From Cognatishimia maritima (GTDB taxonomy: Bacteria; Pseudomonadota; Alphaproteobacteria; Rhodobacterales; Rhodobacteraceae), in NCBI RefSeq assembly GCF_900129685.1, contig NZ_FQWM01000002.1:86654-150653 (forward strand): a DNA stretch of 64,000 nucleotides, written 5' to 3'. The position numbers and the translations under genes were made by a program. Positions 1 through 9,077 of this stretch are shown here, one piece after another. Below the pieces are notes generated by a model that was not told the origin of the DNA, did no database searches, and worked only from the letters and a program-made list of their open reading frames with translations. Numbering within the stretch: the stretch's first letter is position 1; every line of letters starts with the position of its first letter.

Positions 1-77
1 GTTTTACCGTGGTCAACGTGGCCGATTGTGCCGATGTTGCAGTGCGGTTTGGAACGTTCAAACTTTTCCTTAGCCAT
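1..77 (-). CDS. tuf: Translation elongation factor Tu, N-terminal start only (cut by window edge)
   Basis: On the minus strand the first 25 codons encode [20 protein letters not shown] followed by VDHG and the start of the GTP-binding P-loop, the near-invariant EF-Tu N terminus. EF-Tu is the cytosolic GTPase that carries aminoacyl-tRNA to the ribosome. The ATG lies at 75-77 with an AAGGCG ribosome-binding element about 9 nt upstream. The rest of the gene is beyond the left edge. Confidence 0.95.
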   Translation of the reverse strand, partial: MAKEKFERSKPHCNIGTIGHVDHGK

Positions 78-80
78 CTC

Positions 81-106
81 GAGGCGCCTTCTATGTTAGG
101 GGCCTC
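81..106 (-). promoter_or_regulatory. Hairpin in the tuf leader overlapping the ribosome-binding site
   Basis: GAGGCGCC (81-88) and GGGGCCTC (99-106) form an eight-pair stem with one mismatch around a 10-nt loop. On the minus strand the stem ends 3 nt before the tuf ATG, and its 3' arm contains part of the likely Shine-Dalgarno sequence. It could hide the start site; this is inference from sequence only. Confidence 0.35.
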
Positions 107-228
107 AAATTGGCCCAATTGATCTTCCGGGCGGCAAATATTGCTTTGCGACCCAAAAATCAAGCGTCAGTTTAGGTTAGAATGCGGCGAAATCGGTAAA
201 AATCAGCCGTCCCACGATCAGACGCGGC

Positions 229-819
229 CTATTCATCGTTTTGGGCGGGAGGCGCGTCTTTCCAACAGTTTTTCAAGGCCCGTTCCGAAGGGTTTTCCGT
301 CATGCATTCGGCGTTTTCAGCCAACCATTTCTCGATCTGGCGGGCCACGCTGATCGAGAGTGCCTCGATTTGTTCTTCGCGCGTTTTTGTCAGGCCCGAT
401 CCGAGAATCGGCGTGCCACCAAGTTGCTCAAGCGCGATTATCTGCTTGGGTTTCTCGTGGAATTTCGCCTCTGCCCGATCATCCCATGCAGTCACGGTGA
501 TCACAAAAGCCGATTTTGGCGTGTAGACGAGGGGAACGCCGGGTCGCGCGAGCATATAGGCCCCGATGTTCACACCAAGATGCACAAGCCGGTCGCCTTC
601 ATAGCGGCCCAACCGTTTGTCGATCTGCATCTTGACCGCTTCGGTCAATTCCTCAGCCGTGGCATTCCGCGACGTCGGCCCCTTTGTCAGGTCAGGGGCG
701 ACCACGATATTGTGCCCCAAGGTGAAATCGCCAAGGTCAAGCATATCCGGTGTTTCGCCTTCCTGCGCACAGGCAGTCACGAGGAACAAAGCGGCCAAGG
801 CGGTAATCAAACGAGGCAT
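229..819 (-). CDS. Hypothetical lipoprotein of about 196 residues
   Basis: The N terminus is a bacterial lipoprotein signal: short charged start, hydrophobic stretch and the lipobox LVTAC with the lipidated cysteine at residue 17. The protein should therefore be anchored in an envelope membrane facing the periplasm. The ATG at 819 is preferred over one two codons earlier because AAAGGA sits 6 nt before it. The mature part is mixed alpha/beta in appearance with several charged helices and no catalytic motif I recognise. It lies between tuf (same strand) and a divergent P450 gene. Function unknown. Confidence 0.75.
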   Translation of the reverse strand: MPRLITALAALFLVTACAQEGETPDMLDLGDFTLGHNIVVAPDLTKGPTSRNATAEELTEAVKMQIDKRLGRYEGDRLVHLGVNIGAYMLARPGVPLVYTPKSAFVITVTAWDDRAEAKFHEKPKQIIALEQLGGTPILGSGLTKTREEQIEALSISVARQIEKWLAENAECMTENPSERALKNCWKDAPPAQNDE

Positions 820-948
820 GGGCATTCCTTTTTTGCAGCGTCCCACCGGCATAACCGATGACCCTGCGCAGCGCAATTGGCTGCTGAAAGGGCCGAGACC
901 TACTCACCCGGAATTGTTTTTACCGCGAAGTGACCTAGACTGAACGCC

Positions 949-2304
949 ATGAACACACACACGCAAATTCCGGTGCATGCCAAACTGGCAACCCGGCCAC
1001 TCGGGCTTTGGCACAGCTTGCAGGCGGCACGGAGCAACCTACTGGAAATTCTACCTGCCATCGCCGTGAAACAACCCATGGTTTCCGGCAAGACCGGTTT
1101 GCGGTGGCATATGGTGATGGACCCCGGAGCCATCCGGCGCATGCTTTTGGAAAAGGTTGACGATTACCCAAAATCCAAGGCCACAAAGAACCTATTGAAA
1201 CCCGCCATCGGCAACAGCCTTTTCATCGCAGAAGGCGCCGATTGGCGTTGGCAGAGGCGGGCGGCAGCCCCGGTCTTTTCCCATCGCAATGTGGCGGCGC
1301 TTGCGCCAATTATGACCGCCGCCGCCGAAGACTGTTGCCAGCGCATTGCCGAGCGCGCTCCGGCAGCGGTCAACCTGTTGGATGAAATGGTCCGCACCAC
1401 TTTTGACGTGATCGCAGATGTGACGTTTTCGGGGGATGGCGACTTTGATGCGCAGGCGGTGCATGGCGCGATTGACGCCTATATTGCCGAAGCTGGGAAA
1501 ATTTCCATCCTTGATATGTTCGGCGCGCCGGATTGGGTGCCGCGACCCGGGCGGATGTTTTTTGGATCAGCCGTGAACGACATGAAATCTGTCGCGGACA
1601 AAGCGATTGACGCGCGGCAGGCGCGCGGGCCGCGTGCGGTGCCCGATCTGCTGGATCTGCTATTGGCCGGAGAAGACCCGGAAACAAAGCGCCGCATGAA
1701 CACAGCAGAACTGCGCGACAACCTGTTGACCTTCATCGTTGCTGGGCATGAAACCACCGCTCTCAGCCTGTCTTGGGCGCTTTATCTTTGTGCTTTCGAT
1801 CAAGAAGTTCAGGACAAGGCACGTGCCGAAATTCATGCGGTCTGCGGCAACAGTGCCGCGACCGGAGACGATGTGCCCAACCTACCCTATGTGCGCATGA
1901 TCATAGATGAGGCTTTGCGGCTGTATCCGCCTGCCGGAATCGTCTCACGCACGGCCCAAGCAGATGACGTGCTGTGTGGGCGCGAGGTGCGGCGCGGCGA
2001 TACCGTGATGATACCAATTTATGCACTGCACCGGCACGAGGCGCTTTGGGACGCGCCGGACGCATTCCGCCCGGAGCGGTTCACGGACCGAAAAGAGGTT
2101 GATCGCTATGCTTACCTGCCCTTCGGGGACGGGCCGCGCATTTGCATTGGGGCGAGTTTTGCCTTGCAAGAAGCGGTGATTATCCTCGCGACATTGCTCG
2201 GTCGATTTCGGTTCACGCCAGTTGTTGGACGCGATCCATCGCCGGTAATGATCCTGACAACGCGCCCCGAAGGTGGGGTTTGGCTGACGGCTGAAGCCGT
2301 CTAG
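949..2304 (+). CDS. Cytochrome P450 monooxygenase
   Basis: This 451-residue protein has the three P450 hallmarks: the oxygen-activation helix I motif AGHETT (265-270), the ExxR motif in EALRLYPP (321-328) and the heme-ligand loop FGDGPRICIG (392-401, Cys399). There is no signal peptide or N-terminal membrane helix, so it should be a soluble bacterial P450 needing external electron donors. No ferredoxin or ferredoxin reductase gene is adjacent. Length and motifs resemble the CYP102-like and fatty-acid or terpene-oxidising P450s, but the substrate cannot be read from the sequence. It is a single-gene unit convergent with parC. Confidence 0.93.
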   Translation: MNTHTQIPVHAKLATRPLGLWHSLQAARSNLLEILPAIAVKQPMVSGKTGLRWHMVMDPGAIRRMLLEKVDDYPKSKATKNLLKPAIGNSLFIAEGADWRWQRRAAAPVFSHRNVAALAPIMTAAAEDCCQRIAERAPAAVNLLDEMVRTTFDVIADVTFSGDGDFDAQAVHGAIDAYIAEAGKISILDMFGAPDWVPRPGRMFFGSAVNDMKSVADKAIDARQARGPRAVPDLLDLLLAGEDPETKRRMNTAELRDNLLTFIVAGHETTALSLSWALYLCAFDQEVQDKARAEIHAVCGNSAATGDDVPNLPYVRMIIDEALRLYPPAGIVSRTAQADDVLCGREVRRGDTVMIPIYALHRHEALWDAPDAFRPERFTDRKEVDRYAYLPFGDGPRICIGASFALQEAVIILATLLGRFRFTPVVGRDPSPVMILTTRPEGGVWLTAEAV

Positions 2305-2326
2305 CCCTCCGAATCTGCGGAACGTT

Positions 2327-2359
2327 AAAAGGCGCGAGGCCCGCGCGTGGCGGGCCTCG
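2327..2359 (-). terminator. Rho-independent terminator of parC
   Basis: CGAGGCCCGC (2335-2344) and GCGGGCCTCG (2350-2359) make a perfect 10-bp stem with a 5-nt loop. On the minus strand it is followed by CGCCTTTTAACG, giving a short U-run. It lies between the convergent P450 and parC genes, 17 nt after the parC stop. Confidence 0.75.
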
Positions 2360-2375
2360 GAAACGTGACGAACAC

Positions 2376-4685
2376 CTAGTTGAACTTGTTATCGCGCGGG
2401 AAGCCCCTTGGCGCCATGCGCCCTGCCCCGGCGCGTTTGCCGGTCCACTCGGCAAGTTCGGATTCGGTTCGGGTCCGCCCTGCTGGGTCTTTCCAGCTTA
2501 GGCCTTCGTCCATATTGAACGTGGTCGCATCACTCAGCCCGCCATCTTTGTATTTCTGCAACCGCACACCTTTGCCGCGTGCCATAACAGGCAGTTCATC
2601 AATCGCAAAAACCAGTACCTTGCGATTTTCGCCGACACAGGCGACCGTGTCGCCATTCACCGGCTGACAAACCAGCGCTTTCACGTCGCCTTTGACGTTC
2701 AGCACCTGCTTACCCGTGCGAGTCTGGGCCAGAACATCATTTTCCTCGGCGACGAAACCGTCACCTGCGCTTGACGCCACAAGCAGTTTGCGATCGGGCT
2801 GGTGGATGAGGATATCGACGATATCGGCATCATTGGGCAAGTCCACCATCAAACGCAGTGGTTCACCCATGCCGCGTCCGCCGGGCAGATTGCTGGCCGA
2901 CAAGGTGTAAAAACGCCCGTTGGTGCCAAAGACCAAGAGCCGGTCGGTGGTTTCAGCATGGAAGATGAACCGGGGGCCGTCGCCATCTTTGAACTTCAAC
3001 TCACGCGTCAGATCAATGTGGCCAGACATCGCGCGAATCCAGCCCATCTGCGAACAGACAACGGTGATCGGTTCACGATCAATCATGGCCTCTAGTGGGA
3101 CCTCTTCGAACTCGCCCGCTTCTGCAAACTGTGTGCGCCGCGCGCCGCCGTCATAGTCTTTGCCGAATTTCTTTTTGGTTTCTTTCAGCTGGTCGCTGAT
3201 CCGCGCCCATTGCAGTGCGTCGCTTGCCAAAAGGTCTTCGAGGTCCGCACGCTCTGCCATCAATGCATCGCGTTCCTTTACCAACTCGATCTCTTCCAGA
3301 CGACGCAAACTGCGCAGACGCATGTTCAGGATGGCTTCGGCCTGAACCTCGGTCAGTTCGCCCTCGCCCTTCGCGGGCAAAGGAGAAACATAGTCGGATT
3401 CAGAGGTCGCCCTGACAAATGAGCCGCCCCATTCTTCGGCCATGAGCGCCTGTTTGGGGGCGTCGTCATAGCGAATAATGTCAATCACGCGGTCCAGATT
3501 GAGGAAGGCAATGATAAAGCCCTCCAGAACCTCAAGCCGGTGGTCGATCTTTTCCACCCGGTGCGTGGAGCGGCGTTTGAGGACTTCCCGTCGGTGATCC
3601 AAGAAGGCCTGCAGCACTTCCTTCATCGAGCAGACCTTGGGCGTTACGCCGTCGATCAGCACGTTCATGTTCAGGCTGAACCGCGTTTCCAGATCGCTGG
3701 ATTTGAACATCATGTTCATCAAGATGTCCGGTTCCACGTTCTTGGACCGAGGCTCTAGAACAATCCGAATATCATCCGCGGATTCATCACGAATATCGGC
3801 GAGAATCGGCACCTTCTTGGTCTGGATCAGTTCCGCGATTTTTTCGATCAACTTGGATTTCTGAACCTGATAAGGGATCTCGGTGACAATGATCTGCCAT
3901 TGGCCGCGACCAAGATCTTCGACCTCCCACTTAGACCGCAAACGGAAAGACCCGCGCCCGGTTTTGTAGGAAACGGCGATGCTTTCTTTGGGTTCGACAA
4001 TGACACCCCCGGTCGGGAAATCCGGACCGGGCACATAATTGAGCAAGGTCTCATCCCGGGCATCGGGCGTTTTGATCAGATGCAGGCAGGCATCGATCAA
4101 CTCTGCGATATTGTGGGGTGGAATATTCGTCGCCATGCCGACTGCGATTCCCGCGGCACCATTGGCCAGAAGCGACGGGAACTCTGCAGGTAGAACAACC
4201 GGTTCGGTCAGGCGGCCATCATAGTTTTCGCGAAAGTCGACAGCGTTCTCTTCCAGCCCCTGCAACATCGCCTCGGCGATAAAGGTCATGCGCGCTTCGG
4301 TATAACGCGAGGCAGCCGGGTTATCGCCGTCGATATTGCCAAAGTTACCCTGCCCGTCCACCAGCGGGTAACGGACGTTGAAATCCTGCGCGAGGCGGGC
4401 CATCGCATCATAGATCGCAGCGTCCCCGTGCGGGTGAAAATCGCCCATCGTGTCGCCTGAAATCTTGGCAGATTTCAAGAACTTACCGCCTGAGGTCAGC
4501 TTCAGCCGGTTCATCGCGTAAAGGATGCGCCGGTGCACAGGCTTCAAACCATCGCGCGCGTCCGGCAGGGCGCGGTGCATGATCGTGCTAAGGGCGTAGG
4601 TCAGATAGCGATCTGCAATCGCACGGCGGAACGGTTCCGCGACTTCGCGCGTTGAGCTGTCATCATCGTCAAGTAAATCAGTCAT
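2376..4685 (-). CDS. parC: DNA topoisomerase IV subunit A
   Basis: ParC is the DNA-breaking subunit of topoisomerase IV, which with ParE decatenates daughter chromosomes. The 769-residue product has the conserved N-terminal block with [18 protein letters not shown], the catalytic tyrosine in SRYTEARM, a long coiled-coil arm, and a C-terminal beta-pinwheel region with repeats such as [13 protein letters not shown]. It lacks the GyrA box expected for gyrase and is shorter than GyrA, which supports ParC. The start MTDLLDDDD (ATG at 4685) is preferred over an upstream in-frame start because homology begins there. parE is not in the window. Confidence 0.93.
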   Translation of the reverse strand: MTDLLDDDDSSTREVAEPFRRAIADRYLTYALSTIMHRALPDARDGLKPVHRRILYAMNRLKLTSGGKFLKSAKISGDTMGDFHPHGDAAIYDAMARLAQDFNVRYPLVDGQGNFGNIDGDNPAASRYTEARMTFIAEAMLQGLEENAVDFRENYDGRLTEPVVLPAEFPSLLANGAAGIAVGMATNIPPHNIAELIDACLHLIKTPDARDETLLNYVPGPDFPTGGVIVEPKESIAVSYKTGRGSFRLRSKWEVEDLGRGQWQIIVTEIPYQVQKSKLIEKIAELIQTKKVPILADIRDESADDIRIVLEPRSKNVEPDILMNMMFKSSDLETRFSLNMNVLIDGVTPKVCSMKEVLQAFLDHRREVLKRRSTHRVEKIDHRLEVLEGFIIAFLNLDRVIDIIRYDDAPKQALMAEEWGGSFVRATSESDYVSPLPAKGEGELTEVQAEAILNMRLRSLRRLEEIELVKERDALMAERADLEDLLASDALQWARISDQLKETKKKFGKDYDGGARRTQFAEAGEFEEVPLEAMIDREPITVVCSQMGWIRAMSGHIDLTRELKFKDGDGPRFIFHAETTDRLLVFGTNGRFYTLSASNLPGGRGMGEPLRLMVDLPNDADIVDILIHQPDRKLLVASSAGDGFVAEENDVLAQTRTGKQVLNVKGDVKALVCQPVNGDTVACVGENRKVLVFAIDELPVMARGKGVRLQKYKDGGLSDATTFNMDEGLSWKDPAGRTRTESELAEWTGKRAGAGRMAPRGFPRDNKFN

Positions 4686-4811
4686 GGGAGAGTGATACAG
4701 GTCCAACGAAACTGCGACAAGCGAGCATGCACAGAATGCGTTTCTTTTCTTGCTGCTGCCGATACACAGGCGCAATCCGGAATCGGGCCTTTCTCACCTT
4801 AGGGTACACAA

Positions 4812-5381
4812 ATGATACGGCTTATGGTCAGCATACTTCTTATCGTCACATTGGGGTTTTACAGACTCAGCGACGGTGCAGATTTTCAGCCCGGTGCGTT
4901 CAGTGAACTGCGCCGCGCATCTGCTGCGGTGACGCCGATTGTGCCGAACACCAAACAGCCCGCACCCGACACGACACCCGCGCAAAACACAATTTTTTAC
5001 ACCGCTGAGAATCGCGATATTTTTGCGGAACCCTTCGAATCGCGCTCTCTTGTCGGAGAGATGCGCCCGATCCCAGCAGAAGAACGCATCGCCCTTGGCA
5101 CAACACTTAGACCACGCGCTCAAACCCGTGAGGTTGCTCAGGTGAGCCGCGCACGAATCAGGCCCTCGGTCCAGACGCCTCAGGTTCAGCGTGTCTTTGG
5201 CGAAAACGCTATGATGCGCGATGGGCCAGGCACCGAGTATCTGGTTATGGGCACATTGATGCGCGACAGCGAAGTCGAAGTCCTTCAAGATCCGCAAAAC
5301 GGTTGGGTGAAGTTCCGTGATCCAATCACTGGGCAAGTCGGGTGGATGGCCAAAAACGTTCTGACCAAAGCCAGCTTCTAA
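4812..5381 (+). CDS. SH3-domain protein with N-terminal membrane anchor or signal
   Basis: The 189-residue protein starts with a hydrophobic segment (residues 4-19) that acts as a signal peptide or anchor. A low-complexity linker follows, and then a C-terminal bacterial SH3 domain (about 126-187) with the typical NAMMRDGPGTEYLVMGTL and WVKFRDPITGQVGWM blocks. Such proteins bind peptidoglycan or other envelope components in the periplasm. It is divergent from parC and followed by an SDR gene on the same strand. No enzymatic domain is present, so its partner is unknown. Confidence 0.8.
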   Translation: MIRLMVSILLIVTLGFYRLSDGADFQPGAFSELRRASAAVTPIVPNTKQPAPDTTPAQNTIFYTAENRDIFAEPFESRSLVGEMRPIPAEERIALGTTLRPRAQTREVAQVSRARIRPSVQTPQVQRVFGENAMMRDGPGTEYLVMGTLMRDSEVEVLQDPQNGWVKFRDPITGQVGWMAKNVLTKASF

Positions 5382-5442
5382 GGATGCAATGATTGCCTCT
5401 GCCATATAAGGTCCATATTTTGCCCTCAAGATTGGGCAGGAC

Positions 5443-6273
5443 ATGATGGCAGAAAAATCAATACTCATTACTGGATGTTCCTCGGGCATCGGACATGACG
5501 CGGCGCTGGGGCTTCGAGCACGCGGATGGCGTGTCTTTGCATCGTGCCGCAAACCGGCCGATTGCGAACGCATGAAGGAACTGGGCTTTGAAAGTCCGCG
5601 TATTGACTACCAAGACAACGCCAGCATCGAGGCGGGTCTGGCCGAGGTCCTTGCCGCGACGGGCGGCACGTTGGACGCGCTGTTTAACAATGGTGCTTTT
5701 GCGGTGCCCGGCGCGGTCGAAGACCTGCCCACGGACGGGCTGCGTGACGTGTTTGAAGCCAACTTTTTCGGTTGGCATGAGCTGACCAAACGGGTTCTGC
5801 CTGTCATGCGGGCGCAGGGGCATGGTCGTGTTATCAACAATTCTTCGATTTTGGGCTTTATCCCCGCCCGCTGGCGCGGGGCCTATGTGTCGACCAAATA
5901 CGCACTTGAAGGGCTGACGGATGTGCTGCGCATCGAAATGCGGGATACGCCAATCAAGATCATCCTTATCGAACCGGGCCCGATCACATCAAAAATCCGC
6001 GAAAACGCGGTGCCGCATTTTGAGCGTTGGATCGACTGGGAAAACTCACCGCGCGCCGCGCAATATGACCGGCTGAAAAAACGCCTTTATCACAGTGACG
6101 GCCCCGATGTCTTTGAACTCCCCGCTGCGGCGGTGACCAAAAAGCTGATCCAAGCGCTTGAGGCAAAGAATCCAAAACCACGCTATTTTGTCACCACACC
6201 AACCTATTTGATGGGTGCGATGCGTCGTTTGCTGCCAAGCCGCAAACTCGACTGGCTGACAGCCAAAAGCTGA
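5443..6273 (+). CDS. Short-chain dehydrogenase/reductase (classical SDR)
   Basis: This 276-residue Rossmann-fold oxidoreductase has the cofactor loop TGCSSGIG (residues 10-17), the NNGAF motif, the catalytic serine in NNSSILG and the YxxxK pair in YVSTKYALEG. Its C-terminal extension resembles the retinol- or 17-beta-hydroxysteroid-type SDRs. It probably uses NAD(P)H to reduce or oxidise a carbonyl/alcohol; the substrate is not predictable. The first of two adjacent ATG codons (5443 and 5446) was chosen, and the choice is uncertain. It reads with the downstream HIG1 and adenosyltransferase genes but is separated by 96 nt. Confidence 0.9.
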   Translation: MMAEKSILITGCSSGIGHDAALGLRARGWRVFASCRKPADCERMKELGFESPRIDYQDNASIEAGLAEVLAATGGTLDALFNNGAFAVPGAVEDLPTDGLRDVFEANFFGWHELTKRVLPVMRAQGHGRVINNSSILGFIPARWRGAYVSTKYALEGLTDVLRIEMRDTPIKIILIEPGPITSKIRENAVPHFERWIDWENSPRAAQYDRLKKRLYHSDGPDVFELPAAAVTKKLIQALEAKNPKPRYFVTTPTYLMGAMRRLLPSRKLDWLTAKS

Positions 6274-6369
6274 CACCTTGTCGTTTTCACGCGCGCCCGC
6301 GACCGTCTTTCCTATCGCAATCTCTTGGAAAGGGATTAAGTAAGGACCAAAGCTTCAAAGGAATGCATC

Positions 6370-6576
6370 ATGTTGTTGCAAGACCCTCTCTTTCTTGTTG
6401 TGGCCATTGCCACCCTCGCCGTTTTGGTGATCCTTGCAGTTGGCATCGGTGGGTTTGCCCGTGGCGGCGAATTCAACCGGAAATACGCCAATAAGATCAT
6501 GCGTCTACGCATTGCGGCGCAGGCTGTCGCGGTGGTTCTGATCCTGCTGTTTATCTACGTTCGGAGTGGTGGCTAA
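6370..6576 (+). CDS. Twin-transmembrane HIG1-domain protein
   Basis: A 68-residue protein with two hydrophobic helices (about 7-29 and 48-65) joined by the loop GGEFNRKYANKIMRLRIAAQ, which is the hypoxia-induced-gene-1 domain signature. In mitochondria and some alphaproteobacteria HIG1 proteins associate with cytochrome c oxidase complexes, so an inner-membrane role near respiration is likely. A clear AAGGA ribosome-binding site precedes the ATG. The stop codon is one base before the start of the adenosyltransferase gene, so the two are probably co-translated. Confidence 0.85.
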   Translation: MLLQDPLFLVVAIATLAVLVILAVGIGGFARGGEFNRKYANKIMRLRIAAQAVAVVLILLFIYVRSGG

Positions 6577-6577
6577 G

Positions 6578-7150
6578 ATGGTTGTCCTGAACAAAATCTA
6601 CACCCGCACCGGCGACAAGGGCACCACTGCGCTGGGAAACGGCGACCGCGTTGCAAAACACGACGCACGGGTCAACGCCTATGGGACCAGTGACGAATTG
6701 AACGCTTTTGTCGGCGTTGCGCGCCTCTCTGCTGAAGGTGCAATGGATGACCGCCTTGCCCTGATCCAAAACGATCTATTCGATCTGGGTGCGGACCTCT
6801 GCCGCCCCGACATCGCCAGCGACGCAGAGGCGGAGTATCCCCCGCTGCGGATGGTTGAGGCACAGGTCAAACGCCTTGAGGCGGAAATTGATGAAATGAA
6901 CAGCGCCTTGTCGCCCCTGCGTAGTTTTGTCCTACCGGGGGGCAGCGCACTTGCGGCGCAGCTGCATGTCTGCCGCACAGTGGCCCGTCGGGCAGAGCGC
7001 CTTGCCACAGAGCTTTCGGGGCATGCAGAGGTCAATCCAGTTGTGATCACATACCTCAACCGCCTGTCAGACTGGTTCTTCGTCGCTTCCAGAGTCGCCA
7101 ACAACAACGGCAAAGACGACGTGCTATGGGTGCCCGGCGCGAACAGATGA
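6578..7150 (+). CDS. Cob(I)alamin adenosyltransferase, PduO type
   Basis: The enzyme transfers the adenosyl group from ATP to cob(I)alamin (or the cobyrinic acid diamide) to make the coenzyme B12 form. The 190-residue product begins with the ATP-binding signature KIYTRTGDKGTTAL and carries LPGGSALAAQLHVCRTVARRAER near the C terminus, the second PduO-type block. The ATG at 6578 was chosen because it follows the HIG1 stop by one base and is preceded by GGAGTGG; an in-frame start 12 nt upstream would overlap the HIG1 gene. No other cobalamin gene is nearby. Confidence 0.93.
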   Translation: MVVLNKIYTRTGDKGTTALGNGDRVAKHDARVNAYGTSDELNAFVGVARLSAEGAMDDRLALIQNDLFDLGADLCRPDIASDAEAEYPPLRMVEAQVKRLEAEIDEMNSALSPLRSFVLPGGSALAAQLHVCRTVARRAERLATELSGHAEVNPVVITYLNRLSDWFFVASRVANNNGKDDVLWVPGANR

Positions 7151-7319
7151 CGCTACGGCGTCGCGTGATCACAACCCTAAGAATGCGAAAAACGCGACGT
7201 CCCCACGCCCTTTTGTGACGATTTTTGCCTGTTTCCGACCGTGTCGAAACGCTATCAACCCTTCAGAGAGCGTAATGTGTGAGTCGCCATAGCCTCACAC
7301 CAACAAGGAGTCTGACGCC

Positions 7320-8078
7320 ATGAAGGTCTTGGTACCTGTCAAACGCGTGATTGACTACAACGTGAAAGTTCGTGTGAAGGCGGACGGCAGCGGTGTAGAC
7401 CTCGCGAATGTGAAAATGTCCATGAACCCATTTGACGAAATCGCAGTAGAAGAAGCGATCCGTCTGAAGGAAGCGGGCAAAGCGGACGAAGTGATTGCCG
7501 TTTCGATCGGCGTCAAGCAATCGCAAGAAACCCTGCGCACCGCGCTGGCGATGGGCGCGGACCGCGCGATCCTGATCAACGCGGCTGATGATGTGCACAC
7601 CGACATCGAACCTCTGGCCGTTGCCAAACTGCTCGCGAAGGTTGTTGAAGAAGAACAGCCAGGTCTGGTTCTTTGCGGGAAGCAAGCGATTGACAACGAC
7701 ATGAACGCCACCGGCCAGATGCTGTCTGCACTGCTGGGCTGGTCTCAGGGCACATTTGCGTCCGAAGTCGACATCGAAGGCGACAACGCGAAAATCACCC
7801 GCGAAGTGGACGGCGGCCTGCAAACCATTGCAGTCAAAATGCCAACCATCGTCACCGTTGACCTGCGTTTGAACGAACCACGCTATGCGTCCCTGCCCAA
7901 CATCATGAAGGCGAAGAAAAAGCCTCTGGATGAGAAAACCCCAGCGGATTACGGCGTTGACGTCTCCCCTCGTTTGGAAGTTGTTAAGACATCTGAACCA
8001 GAAGAGCGCGCTGCAGGCGTCAAAGTTGGCTCTGTGGATGAGCTGGTTGCGAAACTTAAAGAAGCGGGGGCACTCTGA
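7320..8078 (+). CDS. etfB: Electron transfer flavoprotein, beta subunit
   Basis: EtfB is the AMP-binding subunit of the soluble ETF heterodimer that collects electrons from acyl-CoA and other flavin dehydrogenases and passes them to ETF-ubiquinone oxidoreductase. The 252-residue product shows the family start [20 protein letters not shown], the conserved [16 protein letters not shown] block and GKQAIDND nucleotide-binding motif. A strong AAGGAG site lies 8 nt before the ATG. Its TGA overlaps the etfA ATG, the normal etfBA arrangement. The 169-nt upstream gap presumably contains the promoter. Confidence 0.97.
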   Translation: MKVLVPVKRVIDYNVKVRVKADGSGVDLANVKMSMNPFDEIAVEEAIRLKEAGKADEVIAVSIGVKQSQETLRTALAMGADRAILINAADDVHTDIEPLAVAKLLAKVVEEEQPGLVLCGKQAIDNDMNATGQMLSALLGWSQGTFASEVDIEGDNAKITREVDGGLQTIAVKMPTIVTVDLRLNEPRYASLPNIMKAKKKPLDEKTPADYGVDVSPRLEVVKTSEPEERAAGVKVGSVDELVAKLKEAGAL

Positions 8079-9007
8079 TGGCTGTACTTCTTCTGGCTGA
8101 AGTCACAAATGGCGAGCTGGCGTTGGACGCCACCGCAAAAGCGGTTACCGCAGCAAAATCTTTGGGCGACGTGACCGTTCTGGCTGCAGGCGCATCTGCT
8201 GCTGCTGCGGGCGACGCAGCGGCGAAAATCGAAGGCGTGTCCAAGGTTCTCGTAGCCGAAGACGCCTCCCTGGGTCACCGCCTCGCAGAGCCAACGGCTG
8301 CGCTGATCGTTTCCCTTGCGGGCGATTACGAGCACATCGTGGCCCCGGCGACCACCGATGCGAAAAACATCCTGCCCCGCGTTGCGGCGCTGCTGGACGT
8401 GATGGTGATCTCTGACGCAACCGCTGTTGTCGATGGCGCGACCTTTGAGCGCCCGATCTACGCGGGCAACGCGATCCAGACCGTAAAGTCCAACGACGCG
8501 AAAAAGGTTGTGACCTTCCGTACCGCGAACTTTGACGCGGCGGGCGAAGGCGGATCTGCGGCTGTTGAGGCGATTTCTGCCTCTGACAACCCCGGTCTGT
8601 CAGAGTGGGTCGAAGACAAGGTTGCCGAAAGCGACCGTCCAGAGCTGACCTCTGCGGGCATCGTTGTTTCTGGTGGTCGTGGCGTTGGGTCTGAGGAAGA
8701 TTTCCAACTGATCGAGAAGCTGGCCGACAAACTGGGTGCCGCAGTTGGCGCCTCCCGCGCGGCGGTGGACTCTGGCTATGCAGCGAACGACCTGCAGGTT
8801 GGTCAGACCGGTAAAGTTGTGGCTCCTGATCTCTATGTTGCCATCGGTATCTCCGGCGCGATTCAGCACCTTGCGGGTATGAAAGACTCCAAGATCATCG
8901 TAGCGATCAACAAAGACGAAGAAGCCCCAATCTTCCAAGTCGCAGACTATGGTCTGGTGGCGGACCTCTTCCAGGCGGTGCCTGAACTGACTGAAAAAGT
9001 CGGCTGA
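8078..9007 (+). CDS. etfA: Electron transfer flavoprotein, alpha subunit
   Basis: EtfA holds the redox-active FAD of the ETF heterodimer. The 309-residue product has the variable N-terminal domain and, from about residue 195, the conserved FAD domain with GGRGVGSEEDF, ASRAAVDSG, QVGQTGK and the alpha-subunit signature ending in VAINKDEEAPIFQVADYGLV. It overlaps etfB by one base (TGATG). The hbd gene downstream suggests a fatty-acid or polyhydroxybutyrate-linked role. A strong terminator follows within 30 nt. Confidence 0.97.
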   Translation: MAVLLLAEVTNGELALDATAKAVTAAKSLGDVTVLAAGASAAAAGDAAAKIEGVSKVLVAEDASLGHRLAEPTAALIVSLAGDYEHIVAPATTDAKNILPRVAALLDVMVISDATAVVDGATFERPIYAGNAIQTVKSNDAKKVVTFRTANFDAAGEGGSAAVEAISASDNPGLSEWVEDKVAESDRPELTSAGIVVSGGRGVGSEEDFQLIEKLADKLGAAVGASRAAVDSGYAANDLQVGQTGKVVAPDLYVAIGISGAIQHLAGMKDSKIIVAINKDEEAPIFQVADYGLVADLFQAVPELTEKVG

Positions 9008-9031
9008 TTGATCTGACATAGTTTAGGATTT

Positions 9032-9055
9032 GGCCCGCCTCGTGCGGGCCATTTT
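9032..9055 (+). terminator. Rho-independent terminator of etfBA
   Basis: GGCCCGC (9032-9038) pairs with GCGGGCC (9044-9050) around CTCGT, followed by ATTTTCG. It lies 25 nt after the etfA stop and before the oppositely oriented gene at 9078. Confidence 0.8.
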
Positions 9056-9077
9056 CGTTCTAGCGCCCTGCCTGCGC

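Noticed and set aside
78-228. Possible tRNA next to tuf
   Set aside because: No cloverleaf, T-loop GTTCRA or acceptor stem is visible.
241-861. Open frame opposite the lipoprotein gene
   Set aside because: The minus-strand lipoprotein has a signal, lipobox and ribosome-binding site; the plus frame has none.
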